A stretch of DNA of 50,936 bases. Source: an uncultured Dorea sp. (lineage in GTDB: Bacteria; Bacillota; Clostridia; Lachnospirales; Lachnospiraceae). Positions 24,469-32,742 of this stretch are shown here, piece by piece. Made by a program: the position numbers and the translations under genes. How positions within the stretch are numbered: the stretch's first letter is position 1; each line of letters starts with the position of its first letter. Below the pieces are notes generated by a model. The model ran no database searches and had not been told where the DNA came from. It was given only the letters and a program-made list of their open reading frames with translations. The stretch lies in the NCBI GenBank assembly GCA_900550865.1, contig URTM01000019.1:1-50936 (forward strand), in the 5' to 3' direction.

Positions 24469-25650
24469 ATGTATAATTTTAATTACTACACACCGACCAA
24501 AGTTGTATTTGGAAAAAATACAGAAGACAAATGTGGAGAACTGGTAAAAGAACAGGGATGTAAGAAAGTTCTGATCCATTACGGAAGCGGAAGCGTCGAA
24601 CGTACCGGACTTTTAGATAAAGTAAAGGCTTCGCTGGATGAAGCAGAGATTGATTATATAGAACTCGGTGGCGCAGTACCAAACCCGAGACTTTCACTTG
24701 TATATGAAGGAATCGAACTTGCCAAAAAAGAGGGCGTAGATTTCATTCTTGCAGTAGGCGGGGGAAGTGCGATCGATTCTGCAAAAGCAATTGGATACGG
24801 AGTGGCCAACGAAGGGGATGTATGGGATCTCTATGACAGAAAACGTCAGGCAACAGGCTGCCTTCCAATCGGTGTTGTGCTTACGATCGCAGCAACCGGA
24901 AGTGAGATGAGTAATTCTTCTGTCATCACAAAAGAAGAGGGCTGGATCAAGAGAGGATACAGCAGTGACTATGGAAGACCGCGCTTTGCGATCATGAACC
25001 CGGAGCTTACGATGACATTGCCGGATTATCAGACAGCATGCGGATGTACCGATATTCTGATGCATACGATGGAACGTTATTTTACAAATGGTGGGAATAT
25101 GGAAATCACAGACAGTATCGCAGAAGGATTGATGCGTACCGTAATTGAAAATGCCAGAATCCTGGTCCGTGATCCGAAGAATTATGATGCCCGTGCAGAA
25201 GTGATGTGGGCAGGAAGTCTGTCTCATAACGGTCTGACCGGCTGCGGTGCGGTTATCGGAGGAGACTTCGCATCCCATGCACTGGAACACGAGATCGGAG
25301 GAATCTTCGATGTGGCACATGGTGCCGGACTTGCGGCAATCTGGGGATCCTGGGCAAGATATGTATACAAAGACTGCCTTCCAAGATTCGAAAAATTCGC
25401 CATGAACGTCATGCAGGTAAACCCGGAAGGAACAGCCGATGATGTAGCATTACGCGGAATCGAAGCAATGGAAGACTTCTACCGAGAGATCAACATGCCA
25501 ACCTCCATCCACGAACTCGGCATCGATCCAACCGATGAAGACCTGAAGCTGATGGCACATAAATGCAGTATTGGATGCAAGGGAAGCAAAGGATCTGCGA
25601 AGGTGCTGCATGAGGAAGATATGTATAAGATATATAAGGCGGCATTGTAA
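24469..25650 (+). CDS. Iron-containing alcohol dehydrogenase (NAD(P)H butanol dehydrogenase type)
   Basis: 393 residues, full length for the BdhA/YugJ branch. Start motif NYYTPTKVVFGK, nucleotide-binding GGGSAIDSAKAI (about 98-109), and the metal site with an Asp near CGCTDILMHTMERY and His in FASHALEHEIGG and DVAHGAGLA. It reduces medium aldehydes such as butyraldehyde to alcohols during fermentation. A AAGGAGAG site precedes the ATG. It is flanked by a terminator plus dispersed repeat upstream and a long inverted repeat downstream, so it is a single-gene unit. Confidence 0.9.
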   Translation: MYNFNYYTPTKVVFGKNTEDKCGELVKEQGCKKVLIHYGSGSVERTGLLDKVKASLDEAEIDYIELGGAVPNPRLSLVYEGIELAKKEGVDFILAVGGGSAIDSAKAIGYGVANEGDVWDLYDRKRQATGCLPIGVVLTIAATGSEMSNSSVITKEEGWIKRGYSSDYGRPRFAIMNPELTMTLPDYQTACGCTDILMHTMERYFTNGGNMEITDSIAEGLMRTVIENARILVRDPKNYDARAEVMWAGSLSHNGLTGCGAVIGGDFASHALEHEIGGIFDVAHGAGLAAIWGSWARYVYKDCLPRFEKFAMNVMQVNPEGTADDVALRGIEAMEDFYREINMPTSIHELGIDPTDEDLKLMAHKCSIGCKGSKGSAKVLHEEDMYKIYKAAL

Positions 25651-25655
25651 GAGAA

Positions 25656-25728
25656 TTGGGATTTCATTTATTAACTGAGTTTTCTTCAAGTCGTGACAGG
25701 CAGCGGATGTTAATAAATGAAATCCCAA
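25656..25728. terminator. Perfect 20-bp inverted repeat between convergent genes
   Basis: Arms 25656-25675 (TTGGGATTTCATTTATTAAC) and 25709-25728 are exact complements with a 33-base loop. It begins six bases after the dehydrogenase stop and ends six bases before the end of the opposing yoaK-like gene. No T-run; either a bidirectional terminator or a small mobile repeat. Confidence 0.55.
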
Positions 25729-25733
25729 TAAAT

Positions 25734-26411
25734 TTAAATCCCAACATCAGCCCTAAGTATCTCTGTCTCCCCAACCGGAATCACCAGCCCAACAGCTGTA
25801 ACAAGCGGTACAAACGCAACCCATATCCCATGAGCCCCGATATATTTCACCGCAAAATATCCAACCAGAACCCCCAGATGGAAGAGGATCAGTGTGCCGG
25901 TAAAAAGCCATGCCCGTTTTTTCTGTGACTGATCATGAGTCATATGATATCTCGTCCACGCAAGAACTGTCTGTTTGTAGTTATTCGTTGAAAAGATCGT
26001 AGAACTGTTATAACATTCCGGAGTAGTAAAAGCCTGCCACTGGTATGCATTCAGGATGAATACCGGGAACAACGCGATCAGTGGATGGACCGATGTCGGA
26101 ATAATACCGGCAGTCCATACACAGACAGCTTCTACCGCCAGTGCAATATAGGACTTTACGGAAGGAAAACGTTCCCCGATCAGAAAGGCTGTGATGATCG
26201 CAAGTCCATATAAAATAAAAATCGCCAGACGCAGGAAAGCATCCGTCAGATTCATTTCTGTAAAGTTCAAGACCATTTCGATCAGATTCATGGTCTGTGC
26301 GGCACCAAAGTTACCGCCGCGGACTAAGATGGCATAAGCACCGGTCAGTCCGCCGATAAATGCAAGATTTATGTGCAATAATGCACGTTTATGATTATGT
26401 ATCCAATTCAT
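25734..26411 (-). CDS. YoaK family (DUF1275) membrane protein
   Basis: 225 residues from the ATG at 26411; a longer open frame to 26639 runs through the opposing promoter region and is hydrophobic only by chance. The start of the conserved domain is the INLAFIGGLTGAYAILVRGG helix, followed by NFGAAQTMNL, VKSYIALAVEAVCVW and four or five more hydrophobic segments. DUF1275/YoaK proteins are common six-span membrane proteins without established function. It diverges from the acyl-CoA ligase gene, with about 230 bases between them. Confidence 0.7.
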   Translation of the reverse strand: MNWIHNHKRALLHINLAFIGGLTGAYAILVRGGNFGAAQTMNLIEMVLNFTEMNLTDAFLRLAIFILYGLAIITAFLIGERFPSVKSYIALAVEAVCVWTAGIIPTSVHPLIALFPVFILNAYQWQAFTTPECYNSSTIFSTNNYKQTVLAWTRYHMTHDQSQKKRAWLFTGTLILFHLGVLVGYFAVKYIGAHGIWVAFVPLVTAVGLVIPVGETEILRADVGI

Positions 26412-26510
26412 TTTTTCTATCACCCGGTGCTTATTATAGGACGGGCAGGTAGAAAAAGCAAATAAAAGTGCATAAAAACCGGATTGAATGGAAAATAATA
26501 CAAATATAGA

Positions 26511-26539
26511 TTGACATTTGGAGAAAAGTTGAGTATCAT
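26511..26539 (+). promoter_or_regulatory. Promoter of the acyl-CoA ligase gene
   Basis: TTGACA (26511-26516), 17-base spacer, TATCAT (26534-26539). The roughly 93-base leader can form two small stems (GCGT...ACGC and CATAC...GTATG) and carries AAGGGG before the start. Confidence 0.75.
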
Positions 26540-26638
26540 AGACTTTAATGAATAAAAGCGTTAAAGCGCGAAAGCTAAAGACGCAAAAGATCATACGATA
26601 TAAAAAGTATGAAATGAACACGAAAGGGGAATTTTCCA

Positions 26639-28273
26639 ATGCCGATTACAGATATATTGGAGAAAAACTGCCGCCTGTACGGAGACGACGTTGCGCTGGT
26701 AGAGATCAATCCGGAGATGCCGGAGACAAAAAGAACTACATGGAAGGAGTTTGACCTGATTGAGCCTTCCCGCGCAGCTTATTATAGAAGAGAGATCACA
26801 TGGAATGTATTTAATGAAAAGGCAAATAGATTTGCCAATCTTCTGATTGAAAGAGGAATCAAAAAAGGAGAAAAAGTGGGGATTCTCCTGATGAACTGCC
26901 TGGAATGGCTGCCGATCTATTTCGGAATCCTGAAGACAGGAGCGCTGGCAGTACCTTTGAACTTCCGTTATTCTGCGGATGAGATCAAGTACTGTGTAGA
27001 ACTTGCTGAGATCGATATTCTGGTATTCGGACCGGAATTCATCGGACGAGTAGAAGAGATCGCAGACGAGATCAGCAAAGGACGTCTGTTGTACTTTGTA
27101 GGAGACGGATGTCCGGGATTTGCAGAGGATTACAATGCACATACCGCCAACTGCTCCAGCCAGTCACCGAAGATTGATGTGAATGACGATGACGATGCAG
27201 CCATTTATTTCTCATCAGGAACAACCGGATTCCCGAAGGCGATCTTACATAATCATGAATCGCTGATGCATGCAGCAAAAGCAGAACAGAATCATCACGG
27301 CCAGACAAAGGACGATGTATTCTTATGCATTCCGCCGTTGTACCATACCGGAGCCAAGATGCACTGGTTCGGAAGTCTTCTGACAGGTGGAAAGGCTGTA
27401 TTGTTAAAAGGAACAAGCCCGAAGACGATCTTACAGGCAGTGTCCGAAGAACACTGTACCATTGTATGGCTGTTAGTGCCGTGGGCACAGGATCTGCTGC
27501 TTGCGCTTGATAATAAAGAGCTGGATATCGCAGACTATGATCTGGATCAGTGGAGACTGATGCATATCGGAGCACAGCCGGTACCGCCAAGTCTGATCAA
27601 GCACTGGAAAGAATACTTCCCGAATCATAAATACGACACGAACTATGGCTTAAGTGAGTCCATCGGACCTGGATGTGTCCATCTTGGAGTGGATAATATC
27701 GACAAAGTCGGAGCAATCGGTAAAGCCGGATACGGCTGGGAAGCGAAGATCATCGATGAACAGGGTGAAATTGTAAAACGGGGCGAGACCGGAGAGCTTG
27801 CGGTCAAAGGTCCTGGTGTCATGACCTGCTACTACAGAGATCCGAAGGCAACCGCAGAAGTTCTGCATGACGGATGGCTGTATACCGGGGATATGGCGAA
27901 GGAAGACGAAGATGGATTTATCTTCCTGGTTGACCGCAAGAAAGATGTCATCATCAGTGGTGGTGAGAATATCTATCCGGTACAGATCGAAGATTTCCTA
28001 CGTACCAATGAGGCAATTCTGGATGTAGCGGTCATCGGACTTGCGGACCACAGACTGGGAGAAATCTCGGCAGCGATCATTGAACTGAAGCCGGGAGTAG
28101 AATGTACGGAAGAGGATATCCAGGAATTCTGTAAGAAGCTTCCGAGATACAAGAGACCTCGGAAGATCATATTCGCAGACGTTCCGCGTAACCCTACCGG
28201 AAAGATTGAAAAACCAAAGCTTCGTGAGAAATACGGAGCAACACATCTGGTTGCGGCACAGAACCAGGGATAA
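26639..28273 (+). CDS. Acyl-CoA synthetase / AMP-dependent ligase
   Basis: 544 residues of the ANL (adenylate-forming) superfamily. Motifs in order: phosphate loop YFSSGTTGFPKA (about 190), TNYGLSESIGPG (A5), GWLYTGDMAKEDEDGF (A7-like), DRKKDVIISGGENIYP hinge (A8) and PRNPTGKIEK with the catalytic Lys (A10). It activates a carboxylic acid with ATP and forms a CoA thioester. An unusual insertion of about 25 residues (EIN PEMPETKRTTW to YYRREITW) sits near the N-terminus. Neighbours give no pathway, so the acid substrate (fatty, aromatic or bile acid) is open. It is one transcription unit with its own promoter and terminator. Confidence 0.85.
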   Translation: MPITDILEKNCRLYGDDVALVEINPEMPETKRTTWKEFDLIEPSRAAYYRREITWNVFNEKANRFANLLIERGIKKGEKVGILLMNCLEWLPIYFGILKTGALAVPLNFRYSADEIKYCVELAEIDILVFGPEFIGRVEEIADEISKGRLLYFVGDGCPGFAEDYNAHTANCSSQSPKIDVNDDDDAAIYFSSGTTGFPKAILHNHESLMHAAKAEQNHHGQTKDDVFLCIPPLYHTGAKMHWFGSLLTGGKAVLLKGTSPKTILQAVSEEHCTIVWLLVPWAQDLLLALDNKELDIADYDLDQWRLMHIGAQPVPPSLIKHWKEYFPNHKYDTNYGLSESIGPGCVHLGVDNIDKVGAIGKAGYGWEAKIIDEQGEIVKRGETGELAVKGPGVMTCYYRDPKATAEVLHDGWLYTGDMAKEDEDGFIFLVDRKKDVIISGGENIYPVQIEDFLRTNEAILDVAVIGLADHRLGEISAAIIELKPGVECTEEDIQEFCKKLPRYKRPRKIIFADVPRNPTGKIEKPKLREKYGATHLVAAQNQG

Positions 28274-28286
28274 TAAGATGAATTGG

Positions 28287-28337
28287 AAATGTCATCTCTT
28301 TTGCAGGGCAAAACCTGCAGGGAGATGACATTTTTTT
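28287..28337 (+). terminator. Strong terminator after the acyl-CoA ligase gene
   Basis: AAATGTCATCTC (28287-28298) pairs with GAGATGACATTT, with an inner GCAGG/CCTGC stem; seven T residues end it. Confidence 0.9.
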
Positions 28338-28395
28338 ACGGACGTGTTTATAATAGTAGAGGAATAAAAATAAGCAGACAGGAGCTGAATATAGA

Positions 28396-29013
28396 ATGAA
28401 TCAGAATGAAAAGGAAGAGATTGTGATCCGGATCGCAAAGGAAGAAGATGCGGAGGCACTGCTTGCAATCTATGCACCTTATATAGAGCACACAGTGATT
28501 ACATATGAATACGATGTGCCAAGCGTAGAAGAATTCCGCGGCCGGATCAGGCATGTGCTGGAGCGGTATCCTTATCTTGTAGCGGAGATAAACGGGGAAA
28601 TATGCGGGTATGCATATGCAAGTGCTTTTCATGACAGACCGGCAGGCGGATGGAGTGTGGAGACATCTATCTATGTGGATCAGAACAAAAAAGGAATGGG
28701 TATTGGGACGAAGTTGTATGATATGCTGGAGAAAATATTAAAACGGCAGAATGTATTAAATATGAATGCCTGTATTGCCTGCACGGAGCACGAAGATGAA
28801 TATCTGACCAATGCAAGCATCCATTACCATGAACATCTTGGCTACCGCATGGTCGGCTGGTTTACGAATTGTGGCTATAAATTCCACAGATGGTACAATC
28901 TGGCATGGATGGAAAAAGAGATCGGGGAACACGTGGCAGACCAGCCGCCGGTAATTGACTTCCCGGAGATTGTGGGAGATATTTCTTTACAGGACGGAGA
29001 ACTTCGTTTATAA
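28396..29013 (+). CDS. GNAT N-acetyltransferase, phosphinothricin-acetyltransferase-like
   Basis: 205 residues. The first 165 are a GNAT domain of the Pat/Bar type: IRIAKEEDAEALLAIYAPYI, the EEFRGRI helix, GYAYASAFHDRPAGGWSVE and the acetyl-CoA loop QNKKGMGIGTKLYDML, then HEHLGYRMVGWF. Relatives acetylate phosphinothricin, methionine sulfone or other amino-acid analogues; in gut bacteria the substrate is unknown. A 40-residue tail (QPPVIDFPEIVGD) extends beyond the usual end. The Moco riboswitch candidate starts 30 bases downstream, so this gene is a separate unit. Confidence 0.85.
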   Translation: MNQNEKEEIVIRIAKEEDAEALLAIYAPYIEHTVITYEYDVPSVEEFRGRIRHVLERYPYLVAEINGEICGYAYASAFHDRPAGGWSVETSIYVDQNKKGMGIGTKLYDMLEKILKRQNVLNMNACIACTEHEDEYLTNASIHYHEHLGYRMVGWFTNCGYKFHRWYNLAWMEKEIGEHVADQPPVIDFPEIVGDISLQDGELRL

Positions 29014-29042
29014 TATGCATGTTAAAATAATTGAAAATACAA

Positions 29043-29182
29043 GGTTCTCCGAAGCCTTCATACCTAAGATCATAAAAATTGTGATGATGGGATGCTGGCC
29101 AGGAACGACGGATCTGTCAGTTCCTCAGGGTAGATAGGGAAACGTATCTGCCTCCCGCGTATTTGGAAAGGAGAGCAGCACC
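29043..29182 (+). promoter_or_regulatory. Candidate Moco (molybdenum cofactor) riboswitch
   Basis: A 140-nt structured leader upstream of the Moco operon. GGTTCTCC (29043-29050) can close with GGAGAG...ACC (29170-29182). Inside are stems AGGAACGAC/GTCaGTTCCT (29101-29125) and GGTAGATA/TATCTGCC (29129-29152) with a GGGAAACG loop, directly followed by TCCCG, plus an AT-rich ATCA/TGAT stem. The GGGAAAC loop, the GCCTCCCG stretch and the closing GGAAAGG resemble the Moco RNA motif as I remember it, and the gene context is exactly right. A covariance-model search would settle it. Confidence 0.6.
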
Positions 29183-29189
29183 TTTGTTT

Positions 29190-29277
29190 ATCAAAGTAGA
29201 TGAGAGGAGTTGCCAGTGTCAGGTTCTCTGTATATCAAAGTATGCAAGAGAAGCTGCCGGTGTCAAGTTCTCTGTAT
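29190..29277 (+). repeat. Two tandem 44-bp hairpin repeats (dispersed repeat copies 3a, 3b)
   Basis: Units 29190-29233 and 29234-29277 share 36 of 44 positions, from ATCAAAGTA to GTTCTCTGTAT. Each can fold as GAGA...TTGCC/CTGCC...TTCTC. They lie between the riboswitch candidate and the terminator preceding mobA, so they are part of the transcribed leader. Confidence 0.75.
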
Positions 29278-29281
29278 TTCG

Positions 29282-29314
29282 CTTGCTCTTTTTTCGGAAA
29301 GAGCAGGTTTTTTT
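29282..29314 (+). terminator. Terminator abutting the mobA start (riboswitch expression platform)
   Basis: CTTGCTCTTT (29282-29291) pairs with AAAGAGCAGG (29298-29307) in a 10-bp stem, followed by seven T residues and, five bases later, the ATG. The only ribosome-binding-like bases (AGCAGG) lie in the stem, so the structure would stop transcription and hide the translation start. Confidence 0.85.
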
Positions 29315-29319
29315 AATGT

Positions 29320-30417
29320 ATGAAAACAGAAGCAGATAAGAAAAAGTACGGAGTCAGTGCCGTAATCCTTTGCGGTGGAAAAAGCACCCGGATGGGGCAG
29401 GATAAAGCAGGACTTTTGATCGGAAAGAAGACATTTTTACAACAGATTGAAGAAAATGTAAGCAATGCAGATGAGGTTCTGCTATCAGTAAAGGACCGGC
29501 GGGATTATCCAGAGATAATGGCAAGACATGTCGAAGATCGGGAACCGGACAAAGGGCCGTTGATGGGACTTTACTCTGCGCTGAGGGAATGCAGTCATGA
29601 ACGGGTCTGGGTGATATCCTGTGATATGCCGTTAGTTGACTGGGACGCAGCACGAGAACTGGAAACGTATCTGATGGATGGAATCGATGCAGTAATCCCG
29701 GTAGATAAGACCGGAAAGAAATATGTACTTTGTGCATGGTATAGAAAGTCTGTGTGGAAGATTCTGGAAGAACAGTTACAGGCCGGAGATTATAAGGTAC
29801 AGCATGTATTGGAGAATCTGAGGGTATGTTATGTTGCAGTTCAGGGAATTACAGATGGACCCGGGAAATTTTACAATATAAATACCCCGGAAGAGTATCA
29901 GAAACTAAAGCCGGAGAAATTAAAAGAAGAAAGGCATATTCCAATCGTATCTTTTGTGGCGTATTCCGGCACAGGGAAGACGACATTTCTGGAAAAGCTG
30001 ATCCCGGAACTGAAAGCACGGGGACTTAAGGTCGCAATCGTGAAACATGACGGACACCGGTTTGATATCGATCATGAAGGGAAGGACAGTGACCGCTTTA
30101 CCAAAGCAGGGGCAGACGTGACAGGGCTGATCTCTTCGGAAAAAGCAGTGTTGATGGAGAACAGGAAGACAGATCCGGAAACATTTCTGAACAAGATAGA
30201 AGGAGTAGACCTGATCCTGACAGAAGGCTTCAAACAGGGGCCGTGGCCGAAGATCATGCTGCATCGGAAAGAAACTGGGAAACCGATGCCGTTGCAGCCG
30301 GGAGAGTGTCTGGCGGTGATCAGTGATGCAGATATTGAGGACTGTGAAAATGTGTTTCCGTTGGATGATGTTGAGAAAACGGCGGCTTTTTTATTCCACT
30401 ATATACAGAATATGTAA
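29320..30417 (+). CDS. MobA-MobB fusion: molybdopterin guanylyltransferase plus MobB GTPase
   Basis: 365 residues. The N-terminal 200 are MobA, which transfers GMP to molybdopterin: AVILCGGKSTRMGQDKAGL, DKGPLMGLYSAL and ISCDMPLVD, ending NINTPEEYQKL. From about 208 MobB begins with P-loop VAYSGTGKTTFLEKLIPEL, then AIVKHDGHRFDIDHEGKDS and LILTEGFKQ. MobB is a GTP-binding partner that is a separate protein in Escherichia coli; the fused form guarantees equal amounts. First gene of the Moco operon, directly behind the terminator. Its presence with mocA implies that both guanine and cytosine dinucleotide cofactors are made. Confidence 0.92.
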   Translation: MKTEADKKKYGVSAVILCGGKSTRMGQDKAGLLIGKKTFLQQIEENVSNADEVLLSVKDRRDYPEIMARHVEDREPDKGPLMGLYSALRECSHERVWVISCDMPLVDWDAARELETYLMDGIDAVIPVDKTGKKYVLCAWYRKSVWKILEEQLQAGDYKVQHVLENLRVCYVAVQGITDGPGKFYNINTPEEYQKLKPEKLKEERHIPIVSFVAYSGTGKTTFLEKLIPELKARGLKVAIVKHDGHRFDIDHEGKDSDRFTKAGADVTGLISSEKAVLMENRKTDPETFLNKIEGVDLILTEGFKQGPWPKIMLHRKETGKPMPLQPGECLAVISDADIEDCENVFPLDDVEKTAAFLFHYIQNM

Positions 30418-30479
30418 TATACAGAAAACTGAAACAGAGTATGAAACAAAGAAACAGAAAAGAAATGAGGCGGAGAAGT

Positions 30480-31505
30480 ATGAAACTGATCAAAACAGAA
30501 GATGCGGTGGGACATGTATTATGTCACGACATGACACAGATCATTCCTGGTGTGACTAAGGATGCGAGATTCCGGAAAGGACACATTGTCACAGAAGAAG
30601 ATATTCCGGTACTGTTATCCATCGGAAAAGAACATCTGTATGTCTGGGAGAAGACGGAAGGTATGCTTCATGAAGATGAAGGCGCAGAACGCTTACGTAA
30701 GATCGCGCAGAATGAAAATATGCACCCGTCGGGAGTAAAAGAAGGAAAGATCGAACTGCTTGCGGATGTCGATGGACTGTTCCAGGTAGATGTCGAGCGT
30801 TTATATGATGTGAACAGTGTGGATGAGATCATGATCGCAACCAGACATACGAACACGGCAGTAAAAAAAGGCGACAAGCTCGCGGGCATGCGTGTGATTC
30901 CGCTGATCATAGATGAGAAGAGACTGGAAGAAGCAGAAAAAGCTGCAGGTCCGGAGCCATTATTAAAGGTAACACCGTGGAAATTAAAGACGGCAGGTGT
31001 GATCACGACCGGAAGTGAAGTCTATAAAGGTCTGATCAAAGACCAGTTTACACCGGTGGTGGAAAAGAAACTGGAAGCATTTGGAATCCAGATGACAAAG
31101 CATGTATTATGTAGTGATGATATGGAAATGATCACACATGCGATTGCAGAGACGAGAGAAGCAGGTGTCGATCTGATCATCTGTACAGGTGGAATGAGTG
31201 TAGATCCGGACGATAAGACACCGGGTGCGATCAAGGCTTCGGGAGCAGGAATTGTAACATACGGTGCACCGACACTGCCGGGTGCAATGTTATGTCTGGG
31301 GTATTTTGAAGATGGCACGCCGATCGCAGGACTTCCGGGGTGCGTGATGTATGCAAAAGCAACGGTATTCGATCTGATTCTCCCGAGAATAGCAGCGGGA
31401 ATCAAGATTGAACGGAGCGATATTATCCGTATGGGACACGGAGGACTCTGCCTTGGATGTAAAGAGTGCCATTATCCGGTCTGTCCATTCGGAAAGGAGG
31501 CATAA
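30480..31505 (+). CDS. MoeA/MoaB-like molybdopterin-binding protein with C-terminal cysteine motif
   Basis: 341 residues from the ATG at 30480 (GGCGGAG just upstream; an earlier ATG at 30441 lacks a site). The C-terminal half is a MoCF_biosynth domain: GVITTGSEVYKGLIKDQFTP, DLIICTGGMSVDPDD and LPGAMLCLGYF, GLPGCVMYAKATVFD. It lacks the full MoeA architecture; the true moeA follows three bases later. The tail has a clustered cysteine motif, CLGCKECHYPVCPFGK (CxxCxxCxxxxC), absent from MoeA and MogA and able to bind a metal or cluster. Inference: a Clostridia-type molybdopterin adenylyltransferase or metal chaperone variant; the exact step is not known to me. Confidence 0.78.
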   Translation: MKLIKTEDAVGHVLCHDMTQIIPGVTKDARFRKGHIVTEEDIPVLLSIGKEHLYVWEKTEGMLHEDEGAERLRKIAQNENMHPSGVKEGKIELLADVDGLFQVDVERLYDVNSVDEIMIATRHTNTAVKKGDKLAGMRVIPLIIDEKRLEEAEKAAGPEPLLKVTPWKLKTAGVITTGSEVYKGLIKDQFTPVVEKKLEAFGIQMTKHVLCSDDMEMITHAIAETREAGVDLIICTGGMSVDPDDKTPGAIKASGAGIVTYGAPTLPGAMLCLGYFEDGTPIAGLPGCVMYAKATVFDLILPRIAAGIKIERSDIIRMGHGGLCLGCKECHYPVCPFGKEA

Positions 31506-31507
31506 AA

Positions 31508-32710
31508 GTGGAAGTATCCAGAGTGACACTTGAAGAGGCGCAGGAATTATTTAACACCTGTATGCCGGGAATAAAAAAAGAAGAAAAACCGGCAGCGGAC
31601 TGTCTGGGGCAGATTCTGGCAGAACCGGTATATGCAGCAGTGACGCAGCCGCCGTTTTCAAGGCCAGCGATGGACGGATTTGCACTGAGAAGCCAGGATG
31701 TCCGCGAGGCAGATCCTGAACATCCGGTTGCATTGAAAGTCACAGGGTGTGTATATGCGGGGCAGAAGACGGAGCTTGTGCTAAAACCGCATCAGGCAGT
31801 ACGGATCATGACCGGTGCAATGATACCGGAGGGTGCAGACTGCGTGGTAAAGCAGGAAGATACAGATTCGGACATCAAATCTGTTCGGATATATCATAGT
31901 GCGGAAAAGGGAGAAAATTACTGTCCACCGGGAGAAGATTTTTCAGCTGGAGACTTGCTGGCAGAAGCAGGACTTCCGGTAGATGCTTATCTGCTGGCGG
32001 CTGTCGCGGCAGCAGGGGTAAGAAAACTCACTGTGTATAAAAGACTTCGGACAGCGGTGATCACAACGGGTGACGAGCTGCAGAATACAGATACATGGCT
32101 GGAACCCGGAAGAATCTATGATGCGAATGGAGTCTGGCTGTGTACGAGATTAAAAGAGATGGACTGCGAGGTAGTCTGCTGTCAGACGGCCGGAGATGAC
32201 CGGGAAAAAATTGCGGATGAGATCAGGACAGCATTAAAAGAAGCAGATCTGATCCTGACAACCGGAGGTGTGTCGGTAGGAGAGAGAGATCTTCTGCCGG
32301 ATGTTATAGAAAGTCTGGGCGGAAAGATACTGTTTCACGGGATACAGGTAAAACCCGGAATGCCGACGATGCTTTCTGTGGTAAAGAAAATACCGGTTCT
32401 GTCACTTTCCGGGAATCCCTTTGCTGTGGAAGCATTGTTCGAATTATTGGTCGGTGGATATCTGACCGATCAGCCGGAGAGCAGATACGAACAGAAGAAA
32501 CAGATGAAAGTATTGGAACAGACATTTGTAAAGAATGGAAAATTAAGACAGATCGTAAAGGGAAGATGTGGCGAAAGCAGCGTATATCTTCCGCAGATTC
32601 AGAGAAACGGTCAGCTTAAGAACGGGATCGGAACGAATTGTCTGGCCGTTTTCCCGGAAGGAGAGCGGATGTACCCGGAAGGAGTAGAAGTTCCGGTGAT
32701 CCGGATATAA
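31508..32710 (+). CDS. moeA: Molybdopterin molybdenumtransferase MoeA
   Basis: 400 residues from the GTG at 31508, chosen because AAAGGAGG lies 7 bases upstream, straddling the previous stop. MoeA ligates molybdate to adenylylated molybdopterin. Motifs: SRPAMDGFALRS (start of domain), VRIMTGAMIPEGADCVVKQED, YDANGVWL, LILTTGGVSVGERD (MPT site), VKPGMPTMLSV and LSLSGNPFAVEALFELLV. Full length with the C-terminal beta-barrel. Tightly spaced with both neighbours, hence one operon. Confidence 0.93.
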   Translation: MEVSRVTLEEAQELFNTCMPGIKKEEKPAADCLGQILAEPVYAAVTQPPFSRPAMDGFALRSQDVREADPEHPVALKVTGCVYAGQKTELVLKPHQAVRIMTGAMIPEGADCVVKQEDTDSDIKSVRIYHSAEKGENYCPPGEDFSAGDLLAEAGLPVDAYLLAAVAAAGVRKLTVYKRLRTAVITTGDELQNTDTWLEPGRIYDANGVWLCTRLKEMDCEVVCCQTAGDDREKIADEIRTALKEADLILTTGGVSVGERDLLPDVIESLGGKILFHGIQVKPGMPTMLSVVKKIPVLSLSGNPFAVEALFELLVGGYLTDQPESRYEQKKQMKVLEQTFVKNGKLRQIVKGRCGESSVYLPQIQRNGQLKNGIGTNCLAVFPEGERMYPEGVEVPVIRI

Positions 32711-32742
32711 CCGGGAAGACAGATCATATAGAAGGAGTAATT

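Noticed and set aside
26412..26639. 76-residue N-terminal extension of the YoaK-like protein
   Set aside because: It covers the promoter and leader of the divergent ligase gene and lacks a ribosome binding site. The domain begins at the ATG at 26411.
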